Assembly: GCA_963681505.1 (NCBI GenBank) | Contig: OY811987.1 | Location: 4,880,978 to 4,944,977 of the forward strand | Direction: 5' to 3' | Length of the DNA stretch: 64,000 nucleotides | DNA from: Eunapius fragilis | Lineage: Eukaryota > Porifera > Demospongiae > Spongillida > Spongillidae | In this document: in pieces, positions 18,828 through 33,800 of the stretch | How the letters are laid out: the number at the start of each line of letters is the position of its first letter | How positions within the stretch are numbered: the stretch's first letter is position 1 | The notes under the pieces: generated by a model | What the model saw: only the letters and a program-made list of their open reading frames with translations | What the model was told of the DNA's origin: nothing | Database searches by the model: none | Translations under genes and position numbers: made by a program

Positions 18828-21800
18828 GTAAGTACCAAACCAAGGAAGCACTAAGGCAGCAGCAACTAGTGAGGACTAAAGAACGCAACTTATGTTCTAT
18901 CACAGGAAAAAAAATCGCTTGGGTTTTAACCTATCGACCTTGGGATCTGTTCCATCAAATGTATTCACTGTTATCTTAGGCACTTTGAATACGTTTGATG
19001 GAACAGATCCCAAGGTCGATAGAGTAAAACCCAAGGTCAGGAACACGATTTTTTCCCCTGTGTATGGCTGCAGGCTTGGGTTCCATATTTAAAACCAAAT
19101 TTAGGTACCTCCAGGAAGAGGTAGAAACACTGCGCTTTCTTAGCTCAGCAGTTTGTAGACTAAGTCAATAGATCAGCCATGCATAGCAGTGCATCCAATG
19201 TCACTGTCACTTTCTTTGTTATATTAGTGCCAAGGAAGGTGGAGCAATACAGAACATTTCTGGAGGCTTCCTATGATGTCACATCACTGACCAAGGACCA
19301 GTGGCCACCTGTTCGCTTTCAAGAGTACATCAAACTGGCAACAGTCCTGAAGGTGGAAGATTTTATGCATGAGGAAGCCTTTACCAAGGCTATGATGGAA
19401 GGGAACCTGGAGATTGTAAAGAGAATGAGACAGTCCATAGAAATAGACCAGGTCAGTTTTATCACTCATGTATGTCCTTAAGGCATAGGTCCTTCAATGT
19501 CCAGATTGGTACATGTGAGGATAGTACATTGGCTACCTGCATAATTGTGGAAGGCATTCCGGGTGTTGGCAAGTCCACCTTAGCATGGCAGCTGGCACGA
19601 CGTTGGAGAAAGGGTGAAATCCTTCAACACTTCCATCTGGTTATTGTGATGTGCTTGAGGGACCAGAGGGTACAGAGAGCAGACACCATATCTCAGCTGA
19701 TACATCATCCTAATGCAGCCATACAGCATTCAGTTGTAGAGTGGATGACCACTACTCTGGGAGAGAAGGTGTTGATGATTCTAGATGGATACGATGAACT
19801 GCCTCCAGAACACCAAATTGGAGATAGGTCAATCATTGCTGGTATCATAAAAGGGGAGGAGCTACCTAAGCTTACAGTACTGGTGACCAGTAGACCTTCA
19901 GCCAACAGAAACCTCTATCAGCTGTGTAGGGTGCGAGCAAAGTGTCAGTATATTGAAGTGGTTGGCTTTGGTGAGGAGGAGATCCAAGAGTACATTGAGC
20001 ATTCTCTGAAGCACAACCCTGGACTATTGGAAGGGTTCAACTCCTACCTTGAGTGCCGTTCCCATATCCGCAGTATGATGTATGTTCCCATCAACTGCGC
20101 CATTGTTGTGGAGCTATTTAGGGAGTACAAGGGGAAACCCCCCGAGACCCTGACTGAGGTATACATAGCACTAACCAGCACACTACTGAAGCGTCATGAG
20201 GCAAAGACCAAACACAAGATCTCACCAGGTACATGTAGATTCTTATATAGTCTGCTCACTTAAATAGTCAGTAGGAAACAGTAGAAAGTGGTCAGGCTGG
20301 CAGAATGATGGGGTTACCATTGCAGATAAGGGGCAAGCTCCCCAACCGGGGGGGGGGGGGGGGGGGGTCTGGACCTTCGCCCTAGAAGCAAATAAAATCT
20401 GATAGGTTTTGTTTTGGGATTGGATTAGAGCTATGCATTTTTGTGGCTCCAAATTTTTTCCATTATTGAATCAAAATTAAACTATCAAATTCATTCATTC
20501 TAAAGCATAAATTTTTATATTGGTACAGCTGTACATTGTACATGCTAGGTTGAACTGTGAAATATACTATGTCTTTTCCTTTTCATAAATGGGAATGGTG
20601 TGCATGTTTAGAATTAGAAAGTGTATGGCTTGTAACGAGAAATTACAGTTTTTACAGCTTGTGAGCGGCCTAACCACCAATGAATTAATTTGACAAATGA
20701 ACCAATCCCAAGTACAGTAGATGTAATTATTCATACAAATATACCCACATTTCTATATCATTTCTTGAGGGGAACCTAGGCCAATAAGATGTCAGACCAT
20801 AACAAGAATGCCTGACTGATCCTGGATATGTGCAATGTACATGTTTATGGTGTTCTTTGTATTGTGTTGTAATCCATGGTGTTGATCTAAGATCTAGAGG
20901 TGGACAATGTACTTACATAGTCTTTAACTACTATTGCCCCTGTGTCACCAACATGTATGAAGCAATGTATCACATCGCATCACATTTATCTGCAATGATT
21001 ATTGCATTGTATGTGGTACTTTACATAATGTGTTTACAATTCCTCCACAGTAGAGTTACTGAAGACGCATTACAGTGATCTGGTGGGCACTATTCAGGAT
21101 CCTGCTGGTGTTGCTGGCTTACTATACTCCGGAGGCGTAATCTCTCAGCATGTGAGGAATAAGGTACAACAGAGAGAAGATCTGACCATAAAGAGAAAGA
21201 ATGAAGTCCTCATCAATGCAGTGGAAACTCAAGTGACCACAGACCCTTCAGCGTACCAGGTGTTAATGGAGGTGTTGGGAGAAGAACCACATCTGTCCAC
21301 CATTGTGAGAAAGATGACTGTAACATGTGAGTCTGGTGCTGGCATCATTTAATGTACTACAAAGCCTATAACAATTGAGAGGAAAAGATTATTGCCTTCA
21401 TCATTAAAATTAAGCTGTCTGGTAGACATATTAACTGTACCTCTCAGTTTCAGTCCCTTGATGTTCTCTACACTGAAGCTAAGACCATTACAAATGCATT
21501 TGATGTAGTTTTATGTGCAGTGTTGGCAGCTGCATATACATGTACAGAGGTTTTCCTTTTCCCTCTGTCCACTCACAGGTATGGCTGCACCAAAGGTGAG
21601 GTGTTTTGAAGGTCTATCACCAACCACAGTCTCCCAGTTGATACCAGTTGCAAGGCTAGCCTACCAGGGCACACTGCAGGACCAGCTGATATTCCATGAT
21701 GTGTCTGAAACCATTGAAACATTAGGTACATTTTGTTGAAGATTGCTGTTTAAAAATGAAGGTCATGGAGGTGTTGCCCTGCCAAATTTCTACAATCAAC

Positions 21801-24800
21801 AGGCATTGTAATAATATTACTAATCAATTTTCAGTGGGATAGGAATGCAATGTGTGTCTGTATTAACTTATGCATAGAGGTAAATGTCCCATCTAAAGGA
21901 ACATTGCCCCCTCTCTGAGAAAAGGGTGGGCAGAGAGCATTTTCTCCCACTGCTCCCTCACCTATACCTATACCTATGCTTATATCCCTCAGGTCTCCTC
22001 CAGAAGGTACCACAGCTGTACCTGACGACCTCCTCTGCAGCTTCTTACAACTTTATACACAAGACTCTCCAGGAGTTCCTAACTGCATGGCATGTCTCCT
22101 CCCTACCATCATTGGAACAGAGGGCCTTTTTGAAAGATGCCTCAAGCAAACCCATCATGGCTATGACTGTACGCTTCATGGGTGGTCTAACCAAGTTCAA
22201 GACATCTGAAGATAAAGATGCTGATGGCTTTGCAGACATGGTCATTTCATTAGAGACTGGTAACATAGAGGAGAGAATTGAAAATATTCATTGGATGTTT
22301 GAAACCCAGAACCCTTCCTTCATTCAGAGGTTGATGGGAAATAAGGAGCAAAGCTTTGATGGCTCAGATAGTATGTTAATGAATCCATTTGATCTGTATG
22401 CACTGGGATACTGCATTGCAAATAGCTCCACACAGTGGTCTGTGAATTTGGGAAATTGTTATCTGATTGATGAGTGTATGAAGATGATGTTCTTGGTTGA
22501 AGAAGGAAAAGCATTCCATCATATCACAAGCATGCGATTATCCGACAACCCCATATCAACTCACACTGCATCCCTTTTAGGTGAGCTCTTCTGTAGTTAT
22601 TGATATGACTGTTAAAACAAAGGTGTACACATATGTGATTGGTGCATTTTGGTGTAGCTTTAATAGGTAGGTCTGGCCTATATTTACTGGTGGGTGGGGT
22701 GTAAGCCCATTGATATTTGGGCATTGCATAGATGTACACAATACAATCACAGACATAGTACACATTGGAGGATGAAGTTTTAGTGAGTACAAATATACAC
22801 GTGTGGGTGGGCGTGACCATTTGCATGTATGTTACATACATGAGAGGTACCCTCAATATCCCGATGTACCGCATCATGTTCTCTTACTCCCATATATGGT
22901 GCCAATACATAATTAATAATAATATTATTATTCTTACATTACAAGCCTGTCCCCATTGGAGGTCTCTGTGCAATGTAGGTGGAGGGTCGGTTCAGTGGAG
23001 TTTAGCAAAAGCCCATGCTCCTTGCTCCAATACCTTTAGATGACACAGTTAAGAAGAGGTTGACCTCAGCAGTATCCTTAGCACAAGATGGTCTGTTCGC
23101 TACAGCATGCCAAGTACTGGTGTCACCTGGTTTAGCACCTAACAATGCTGAAAAATGGAACTTTTTAGTGGCCAAACACCCCAAGTGTCCTTGTTGAGTG
23201 TCCTTGTAAAGGTTTTATAGAAAGTAATACTGAACACAACATAGGTGCAAGCTACATAATTAGAGAAATGAAAGTCTCAATCCATCGTGGCAATAAAATC
23301 ACAGACATTGTAAACATTGGAGGGTGAAGTACAAATATACACGTGTGGGTGGGTGTGAGCATTTGCATTTATGTTTTGTTACATACATGTAAGGTACCCT
23401 CAATATATCCTGATGTACTATGTCTGTACTCAATGGTGTACTCAATGGGTGCACTGAATGGCTTTACATGTACACGACTAACATAAACCAGAGTATGGAG
23501 GAGGTGATGTAGACACATGGCCGCTTGCACAGTACTGTACATCTAAGTTATAGTTATATTAGCACAGCAGTAAGGAAAACTGGTCAATTAGGTAGTTTTA
23601 TAGAAAGTAGCACTCCGGGTGTACACCCTCCCCCAGTGGATCCCCATTGTGTGATGAGCCATGTGAGAGTCTTAATATCCCTCTCAACATAGGTATGGTG
23701 TTGAAGGTGAATAACAGTCTTAAGGAATTGGACCTTAGGGGATGTGAACTACAACCAGAGGGATTAGAACAAGTGATCAAAGGTGTCCAAGTCAATACCA
23801 AGTTGGAATCCCTGAACCTGTCATACATCACCATTAATAACAAGAGAGCATCATGTCTTGGTAAGAGCAGTTCCATCATTGCTTTTTCTGCACATATCCA
23901 GCGACTAGCATGTCAGCCACTGACGCCATGGTTACCATAGCGACTATAACTATTGCAGTAATGTACCAATGTGGCTTTATATAGACATAATATCTAACCA
24001 TGGTGTGGAGGAGGTGTTAGGGTGGGGGGGGGGGGGCCATTTTTGGAGTGCATACACCAACTGTTGCCTTAGTTACTGTGTTGCAAGCCATCTCTACACC
24101 TCTGTGCATTTTTTTACATTGCAGATGTATGCATGTATGTGCAGCCTGGTGTTGATCAGATGTCACCTTCAATGTCCTGATGTACATGTACATGGCACAA
24201 ATCAAGCTTTGGTTGAGGGGGTGGGGGGGGGAGGGGCATGTGTTGCTACACCATAGATCATTAATCATCTGAAAGAGGTTGGGACCCCACTTAGTCCAGG
24301 CTCATTATCTACCGTTTCTGTAACTATTACAGAAACTATTCCTTCCATTTTAGCGATATAACATGCATGCTCATAATTTATCAATCCAACATTTGGTCTC
24401 GGTGGTGTTCCACCTAGGCTATGTGGCCGAATAAAGCAAAAAACCGCATTATTCGTAGAAAACCAAAACTGTTTATTGCCTGGTGAAAAAAATGTGTGGC
24501 TTCATCTGAATGGTGTTTCTGTTTCTGTATACCTAACTTTGTATATAGGTGACAATGCGGCATCCTGACCTTCTTGAGAATTTGTCCCTGATAGCAAGGT
24601 ATTTTCGGCCTACAGCGGTAGATATCTCTCCACTTTATAGTAATGTATAACGCCAAAGTTGGCCAAAGTTGCTTACGTCAATTTGGTAATGTTTTGCAGT
24701 GCATGGTTTATAGATCAGTTTACTTAGGGTATATTTATCCTATGTATTTTATGGCTTCGTTTTTGTCAATGCTTTTAACCTTTATTACCTTTTGGTCCTC

Positions 24801-27800
24801 AATGGAGGTGGTCTGGTGACTAGTGTAATATTTTAATGGTACACCTCACAAAATTGCAGATTCTAAAATAAATCTGTCATGATCGCGCAAGTTGACGTTT
24901 TTGCTACCTGGGTTTATAAGTTTCAAGAACTATATACAATACCAAATCCTCCAGAAATATTTAGGAAACAAGTAATAAAAACATTCTCTACACGAGAAGG
25001 TTGGTGGTATATAGGAATCAAAGGTGATGGTGGTGTAAAAAGCAAGGGAACAAGGCTTCTGATTGAAAATGAAAAATGAAGTAGGCCTATATTAGCATGC
25101 ACATTTAAATATGACAACATGTTGCTAATATACATGTGTAGGTCTATTTCCTTTTCAATCAGAAGCTTTGTTCCCTTGCTTTTAACACCACCATCACCTT
25201 TGATTCCTATATACCACCAACCTTCTCGTAGTGAAATGCATGAGACAAGTGCATGCAGTTAAGGTTATGTGACATGAGCATGTAGTGCAGGCATGAGATA
25301 GGAACATGTAGTGGAGAAGCACAAGCATGAATGGTTTGTGTTAGTCTGTGTGTGAAGGTTGTCAAGGGCATGGTCACATGAGCATGTAGTGGAGGCGATG
25401 AGACACAAAACAGTGGTTGATTTGGGAGTGGGGGGGGGGAATGCTGTAAGCTCACTCATCGGGTGAGGCTATGCCCCATATGCAAAGCTTTGCATTTGTG
25501 GTGTTTCTACATTAAAAATCTCATAGCAAACTGCAATGGATACTATTTGTAAGGGGAGGGAGAGCTAAGGGGTACAGGCCCGTCTACCCCCCCCCCCCCC
25601 ACCCCCCATCGCGGTCCATTACTGTGCAGTGGTGAGGATTAGGAGACCTGGGCATTCAGGGGAGGATATGAGACATGTAGTGGAGGCTATGAGATCCATG
25701 TAGTCCTGACCATGTTGTGAGACACGAGCATGGGAGGTTTGTGCATGTCTAAGTGTTAATGTGTGTGTGTGTGTGTGTGAGTTTACATATATCTGCAAGG
25801 GGGTGTGACATGCAGATTAAAAAAAGTTAAAGTATGGTGGTGGGTTCATACATCTGTGCATCTGTGCGTGCAGAGCATAATCCCAACTAAAAAGAAGGGT
25901 TGCTATCAGCCCGGCAGTGGTTTTAACTTGACCAAACCTCCCCCCACTCTGAACTTATAGAGAAGGAAGGGCATGGGACATAAGCATGTAGTGGAGGCTA
26001 TGTGACACAAAAATGTAGTGGAGGCTATAATACCGTACCATGTACCGGAGGTAAAGAGACACACATGTAGGGAGCTATGGATGTTAATGTTTGTGTGTGT
26101 TTACCTGTAGCTACAGGGGTGTGACATGCAGATGAAATTAAAATATGCTGCATCTGTGCTTTCAGAGAGTAAATCCCAACCCAAAGAACTTGCTCAGCTG
26201 TAGTTTAACTCAACCACACCTCCCCCCACTCAGAATTTACAGTGAAGGAAGGGCATGGGACAGGAGCATGTAGTGGAGGCTATGTGACACAAAAATGTAT
26301 GAGACAGGACCATGTAATGAAGGCTATGAGACATAAACTTGTAATGGATGCTATAAGCCAGGACCATGTAGCGGAAATTATGTGACACCAGCAGGTAGTA
26401 GAGACTATGAAACATTGGTATGTACTGAAGGCGATGAGAAACAAGCATGTAATGAGACACAAGCATATAGTGGACTGAGATAGAACCATGCAGTGGAGGT
26501 TATGAGACACAAGGATGTGTGGTTTGTGTGTGTGTTTGTGTGTGTGTATGTGTGTGTGTGTGGAGGGGTTACATATATCTGTAAGTGGATGTAACATGCA
26601 GATGAAATGAAAAATGGAGAGATATGGTGGTTGGTTAATACATCTGTGCGTGCAGAGCGTAAACTTTTCAGCCCAGCTGTGACTTTAACTCGACCCCGCC
26701 TCCCCCCTGCATCGTATCTCATGGATCTGTTATAGCATAATTTGTACGTCAATAAATGGGCACGCAAGGAGTGCACTGAACCGACAGACACACGATTTCT
26801 AAATGATGTTATGTGCGCGCGTATTCACTACTGCTATAGTACATACCGTGTTGCGTAAGGCAATGGCAGCTGGCAGCTGAATCCGGCCACGCATTTCGAT
26901 CGCCTAATGAATTCCGTTCGCTATAGAAGTAAAAAAAGAACCAGACTGACGTTTGCAAGGCCGTAGATAAGGGGAAGCCTTTGGGGGGGGGGGGGGGGGG
27001 GGGGGGGGTAAATTTCTGTATCTGACATTTATTAATGATGTATTGGCATAATTAATACATGTAAGTGTATTCTACAGGTCTCATGAGCTAGCTCTCGCCA
27101 TTATTACAATCAACCTAGAGTAACGAAACTCTGCTTAGCAAGGCTCTTGCATTGGCTCTGACCAGCGTCATATTCAGCCTCACATATATGCTTGACAGTG
27201 CTTCTGTCTGGGTACTGAAGACTTCACAGAAAAGTCTGGTGGCCAATAGAGAAAGTGTACGCTGTGCTTCCTCACCCCATGCTCCACATACCTCCACAGC
27301 CATTGGGACACATCACTTTCCAGAGCTTCAGAGAATAGGGCTGTAGCCAGTGCATCGATCTACTGTAAAGTTCCTGGATTTCTTCAGGATCTAGATGAAG
27401 TCCTAGACCAGGAGATGGGGTTGCCAACAACCATGAAGATGCGTGCACAGAGGACACAGACATAAGTCTGGCTTTGTCAGCTGCAGAACTGTTGTCGATG
27501 AGCTGGTTGAACTTTGCAGCTTCCAATTTAGAGGAGAGAAGTTGCTGTCGATATGGGTGGTCAACAACCTCCTCAATGGACAAGGCATCATTCTTTAGCA
27601 TTAAAAGCTGTCAGTGCATGCAATAGGTTAGTATTGGTGACTAAGGAAGAGCCAGTACTGCTGACAGATGACAGAGGCAATGTATACTGCAGAGCAGTGA
27701 TGGGCAAGTGATCTGAAGCCTAGTCCACCATGCCGAAGGCTCAGCTGAACTTGTTTTCTGGCTTTGGGTGGCATCTCAATTGCCAGACACTCTGAAAGGC

Positions 27801-30800
27801 AGTTCATAGCATCTTGATCAAACAAACCAAGTTCATCTGTTGTTATTGTTGGGGGTGTAGTGCGAGCTATGTGAGATAGCTTGCTAAAACTACCATGCAC
27901 ACATACGGAACAGTATAAGAGCTACATGTGGATCTTGCAGAGCAGCCTTTTCGATCCCTGATAGTAAGTTGGAGGCTGCAGAGCATTTAGATGCTATATA
28001 GGGTGAACAGTATTGGACATCACCAATAGGAGATCCCAGGATATCGAGATTGGGGCAGGTAGACGTCTTCATCTCTGGTGGAAAAAGTTCGAAGTCATTG
28101 CATTTATTGAAGAGCTCACATTTTGAAGGATTGAGATAAAGACCTAGAGTAGGACCAATATCGCGATTGATGTTTAGAGCATTACTAACACTCAATCGCG
28201 GTCCTGCTAGAACACCATCATCCGTGTTTAGGAGCAAACTAGTGTTAGGGCAGTCTGCTACAATACCTTATGCAGCACAAGGCAAAATAGTGGCCCAAGT
28301 GGGTCTCCTTGTTGAACTCCAAGCTCAGATGTCAACAGACCCAATGGGTGCCATAGAAAGGGATGCTCACCATAACACCACTTTACCCAAGGAAGTATCT
28401 CTGGAAAGTGGAGGGCACATTCATCCAGAAGTGCCTGGCGAGATACTAGGTTGAAGGCATTCCTTAAATCTACTTTGCAGACCAAAAAGTTGTCGTTTTT
28501 CCAGTGGCCATCTATGGTCTGACGAAGGGCATTTCACTCCCTGAAGGACATGCAACACCACTGAAAAAAGGATGCTGCATTTTTCTGTGTTACAGCACAG
28601 AGACACTTGCTTGGCATGCATACCTCTCCTACCGCAATAGGTCTTATATCGGGGGAATCAGGTTTGCCCTTCTTCAAAGCAGTTAGGTTTCCTCCAGCTA
28701 GGTACTTGGAGATGGAAGAGGGAGCTTTACCAGAGGCAATATTAACAATTCTATTTAATGGATTACGCAATGACATACTTTTATGAATAAATTATGCATG
28801 GTAGAAATAATATTTTGTCTTGAGTTTAGTTATGGAATGGTTAATGGTATAATTTTTTGAAGTGCATATATGATAATCGGACCGATTTATAGTACATTAT
28901 AGACTTGTTTAAAATTCAATCTGAAAAAAAAAAGCAATTGAGACGACCGCCTGTGTATGGGCCATTTCTGGATATGGTCTATAAAATGAATGGCCACATA
29001 GGTAAGTGGACTCAACCCTGGTAACTGAATTTAACCTACGATAATCCCCAACTACAAATATCCATTCCTCTTTATGTCCACTACTATTGGTGAGGCCCAT
29101 TCACTAGAAATTGGCTCTATGATCCATGTCCACCAATACCTTCCCTATAAGCATGTGGTTACCTACAAGGAGGCACAACCTAACAAGTTCTGTATCACCA
29201 GTTTCAGTCCTATGCGCATACATTGGGTTTGTTCTTCCTGGTTTGTCACTTCAGTGCCCTGATGTCTGTATTAGCAGCAACTCCACCCTCTGTTTGTGAC
29301 TTACCATTCTGATAATCCCTCTACATCACCATGAAGGTACATGTACCAGAGCTCCACCCAGTAACAGTACCTTTGATCCTTCACTTCATGAACATTGTAA
29401 CCAATTTAATGTGAAAATCCTTTTCTTCTTTTTATCCTACATATCAGTGAGGTAGGTGACCTTACCCATCCCCTGGACTGTTCAATAGGATTTGTCCCCG
29501 TCTCCGAGCAGCAGATTTATTGAATGACATTGGAAGTATTACCAAAGCAAAGATTGCCCATCTAAGGTTCTCGAAGGCATACCTTCTTGTTGTACCAGTC
29601 TCTTGGTAAAGTTGTGCATATGGCTAAATTTTTCATTGTCATTTTACCCCAATTCTCATCTCCCTGATTCATCAATTTTTCATGCTGAACCCTGACATGA
29701 GCAAATACCTTGACTGCACCCCTCCTCCCTTCTTGCATCTCTCCCCCCCCCCACACACACACTTTTTGTATCAATGCCCTCGCTGAAATCCTGGATGGGG
29801 TGTAAGCCCATTGATAGGGAGTACAAATATGCACATGTGGGTGGGTGTACGTATGTTTTGTTACATACATGTAAGGTACCCTCAATACATCCTGGTGTAC
29901 TGTATCATGTCTCTTTGGTCTCTTTGGTAAGGCATTCCAAGTACTGGTGTCATCTGGGTTATCACCCAACAATGCTGAAACATGGAACCTTTTAGTGTCC
30001 AAACACCCCAAGTGTCCTTGTCCTTCTGTTCCCACCTTACCACGTATGGACACTGTTGTCCTCATGACCTTGATCTCATGGTTATCATTAGGTCCTTTCC
30101 AATGCTAACATCAGCAGGGTCATCAGGGCTTCCCATTCAACCTATCATCGATGCATCACACTATTGTACATCTAAGTTATATTAGCACACCTATAATGAT
30201 AACTGGTCAATTAGGTAGTTGGTATTTATTGATGAATTGAAGGTAATATGTATGGATTAGAAAATAACTTATAAACCAATTCTGACACTATATGATCATG
30301 GCCCTATTTGTTATTACCTGCTTTTATCATGCAACAAATATTGCTATAAATTGATGAATTGAAGGTAGTATTTATGGATATGGATTTATGGATTGGAAAA
30401 TAACTAAACCAATTCTGACACTATGTGGTGTGAATAGTACATTAGCATAGTAGTTCATAGTTGGTATTGGTTGATGAATTGAAGCTAATATTTATGGATT
30501 GGAAAATAATTAAACCAATTCTGACACTATGTGAATACGGGATGAATAACTTGGGCAAGCATCTTGAGGTGTACAATAGCTGTGTAGACACTACAGTGCC
30601 ATTGGCTAAACCATGCTATGTCAGCTATTGAATGTTATAGCCCAGTTCTGATACTGTGGTCTGAATGGTCTTATTTGGTATGACCTGCTTTTATCACGCC
30701 TTAGACACCATATGTGCAAGTCATGTACACTTCAGTGTACATTGTGTGTATTGTAGCTGTATGCTTCTGGAAGGTGTATGGTTGTATGTGCAGCCTCTTG

Positions 30801-33800
30801 TTGACCTGATAGGTCATCCTGATGTACATGGTACACACCAAAGTCTGGGGTAAGGGGAAGGGGATGTGCATTGGTAACCCATTATGACCTACTAAGGGTA
30901 TTTGCAGCCTAATAAACGTTTTAAAATGAGGCCACCTTGTAACGTCTAATTTTCTTGGAGTGTTTTCCAGACATACAGACCCCCTCGCTGAGGTGAGGGG
31001 TCGGCCCTAAGTGTACATGCTACCCATGAGCCATGTGAGAGTGTTAATGTCCCTCTCTACATAGGTATGATGTTGAAGGAGAATAACAGTCTTAAGAAAC
31101 TGTACCTTTTGGGATGTCAACTACGACGAAAGGGATTAGAACAAGTGATCAAAGGTGTCCAAGTCAATACCAAGTTGGAATCCCTGGACCTGTCAGAGAA
31201 CACCATTAATAACAAGAGTGCATCATGTCTTGGTAAGAGCAGTTCCATCATTGCTTTTTCTGCACATATCCAGTGGCTAACATGTAAGCCACTGAGGCCA
31301 TGATTACCATAGCGACACTAACAATTGCGGCAATGTGCCAATAGCTTTATCTAGCCATGGTGTGAAGGAGATGTTAGGGTGGGAGGGGAGGGGGGGCCAC
31401 TTTTGGAGTGAATACGCCTTAGTTACTGTGTTTGCAAGCCATCTAAACCTCTGTGCAATTTTTACATTGCAGTTAATGCCATTTACATGCTCTTAAAGGC
31501 TGAGTAACTTTACCCAGGGCTGCCCCATGCTGAAGCTCGTAGTTGTGTTTGGCCCCATAATGGGGGCAGGCGACAGCCGCAGCCAGGCATGAAAGCAGCT
31601 GTGCTTTCTACCACTGGACCTACAGGGACCAATGGGTGACGCTGGTCACCATTGGGTCGGCCTGTGTTCCAAACCAAGACGCTGGTCATGGTTTGGTGGC
31701 TGTCCCAGGGTAGAAGCCCGGAGGGTGTCGCCCACCATTGATGAAATGGCATATACATGTACAGTACACATTGAAATACACAATGGAGAGATGGGAAGTG
31801 GAGGGTGGGTGAGCAACTGGCCGCAGTCAAGGCTATGACTGGAGTGCTGCACCCATCGCGCCCTCACTTTAAATACATAAAACCTGGAACCATTGTAAAA
31901 ACAGTTTGGGATGATATGATTGGGTAAAGGTGTGTTTTGTAGTGGAAAAAAGGCTCCCTGCAATGCTATTGGACCATAATGCCCTACATACGATTGGTTA
32001 GGATCATTCGTTGAATGCATCTGCAGAAACATATGCTTACATATTGACCTTAGCAACGGCAAGCTTTTTCTGTGGTAGCTATGCAGTACAGAGCATTCTT
32101 TGCATTAAACTTAGTTTACTACTACTGTACCTAAACTCTACCATGTATGCATGTATGTGCAGCCTGGTGTTGATCAGATGTCACCTTTAATGTCCTGATG
32201 TACATGGCACAAATCAATCTTTGGTTGAGGGGGTGGGGCGTGTGTTGGTACTCTATTAATCATTAATCATTGGAAAGAGGTTGGGTGGTCGGCTCCGGGT
32301 GTACACCCTCCCCCAGTGGACCCCTCATTGTGTGATGAGAGTCTTGATGCCCCTCTCTGCATAGGTATGGTGTTGAAGGAGAACAACAGTCTTAAGAAAC
32401 TGAACCTTAGGAAATGTGAACTGCAACCAGAGGGATTAGAACAAGTGATCAAAGGTGTCCAAGTCAATACCAAGTTGGAATCCCTCAACCTGTCAGGGAA
32501 CACCATTGATAACCAGAGTGCATCATGTCTTGGTAAGTGCAGTTCCATCATTGCTTTTTCTGCACATATCCAGTGTCAGTCGCTGAGGCCATGGTTACCA
32601 TAGCGACACTAACTATTGCAGTAATGTGCCAATGGCTTTAATTAGAAATAATATCTAACCATGGTGTGGGGGTTGTGTTAGGGTAGGAGGGAGGGCCACC
32701 CACTTTTGGAGTCAATACACCAACTGTTGCCTCTGTGCATTTTTTACATTGCAGATGTATGCATGTACATGCAGCCTGGTGTTGATCAGATGTCACCTTC
32801 AATGTCCTGATGTACATGGCACAAATCAATCTTTGGTTGAGGGGGTGGGGCGTGTGTTGGTACACTATTGATCATTAATCATTGGAAAGAGGTTGGGACC
32901 CCACTTAGTCCAGGTTCAGTAACTTTACATTGATTCAAAGGGGGTAACATTTGTCTGTCTGAGACCTGTCCTTTTCTGCTATGTGTATTTGCCTATACCC
33001 TAGAGTAGTAATCAATAATTTTCCCAATCTGTTACTCACAGGGTTTATGATAATGGATGCTATTGGACAATTGTCTGATCAATATTGCCATTTGTCTGTT
33101 TGATCATCTATACAACCTAACAAGTTCTGTGTCAACAGTTTCAGTCGTATGCGCATACATTGGGTTTGTTCTTCCAGGTTTGTCACTTCAGTGCCCTGGT
33201 GACTACATTTAGCAACAACTCCACCCTCTGTTTGTGACCTACCATTCTGATAATCCCTCTACATCACCATGAAGGTACCAGAGCTCCTCCAGTAACAGTA
33301 CCCTTGTCCTTCTCTTCATGAACATTGTAGCCAATTTAATGTAAAAAATCCTTTTCTTCTTTTTATCCTACATATCAATGAGGTAGGTGACCTTACCCAT
33401 CCCCTGGACTGCTCAATAGGATTTGTCCCCGGCTCCAAGCAGCTGATTTATTGGATGTCATTGGAAGTATGACCAAAACAAAATTGCCCATCTAAAGTTC
33501 ATGAAGGCATACCTCCTTGTTGTATCAGTCTTTTGGTATAGTTGTGCATGTGGCTAAATTTTTCATTTTACCCCAATTGATTCATCAATATTTCATGCTG
33601 AACCCTGACATGAGCAAATACCTTGATCAGTTCTTCATCTACATTCTCTATATCAATGCTCTATGGGGCCATCACCTCCGGATACCTAGTTGCACAATCA
33701 CTGATGACCAGAATATATTTGTTACCTGACCGGCTTCCTAGGAGGAGCCCCACTATGTCCATGGTCATTCTACTGAAGGGTTCTCATTTGATCGGCAGTG

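Larger units (their letters stand above)
23861..31064 (+). other. NLR1 intron 7, 7.2 kb of nested repeats
   Basis: Holds the repeat at 24403-24620, the foldback copy at 24968-25231, minisatellite at 25215-26530, poly-G at 26983-27008, LINE on the minus strand at 27115-28776, gypsy remnants at 28909-29740, a LINE fragment at 29910-30170 and a tandem repeat at 30205-30540. No LRR exon was found inside it. Confidence 0.6.

Noticed and set aside
31510..31830. Minus-strand 106-codon frame
   Set aside because: No recognisable domain; it overlaps a possible SINE in an NLR1 intron.
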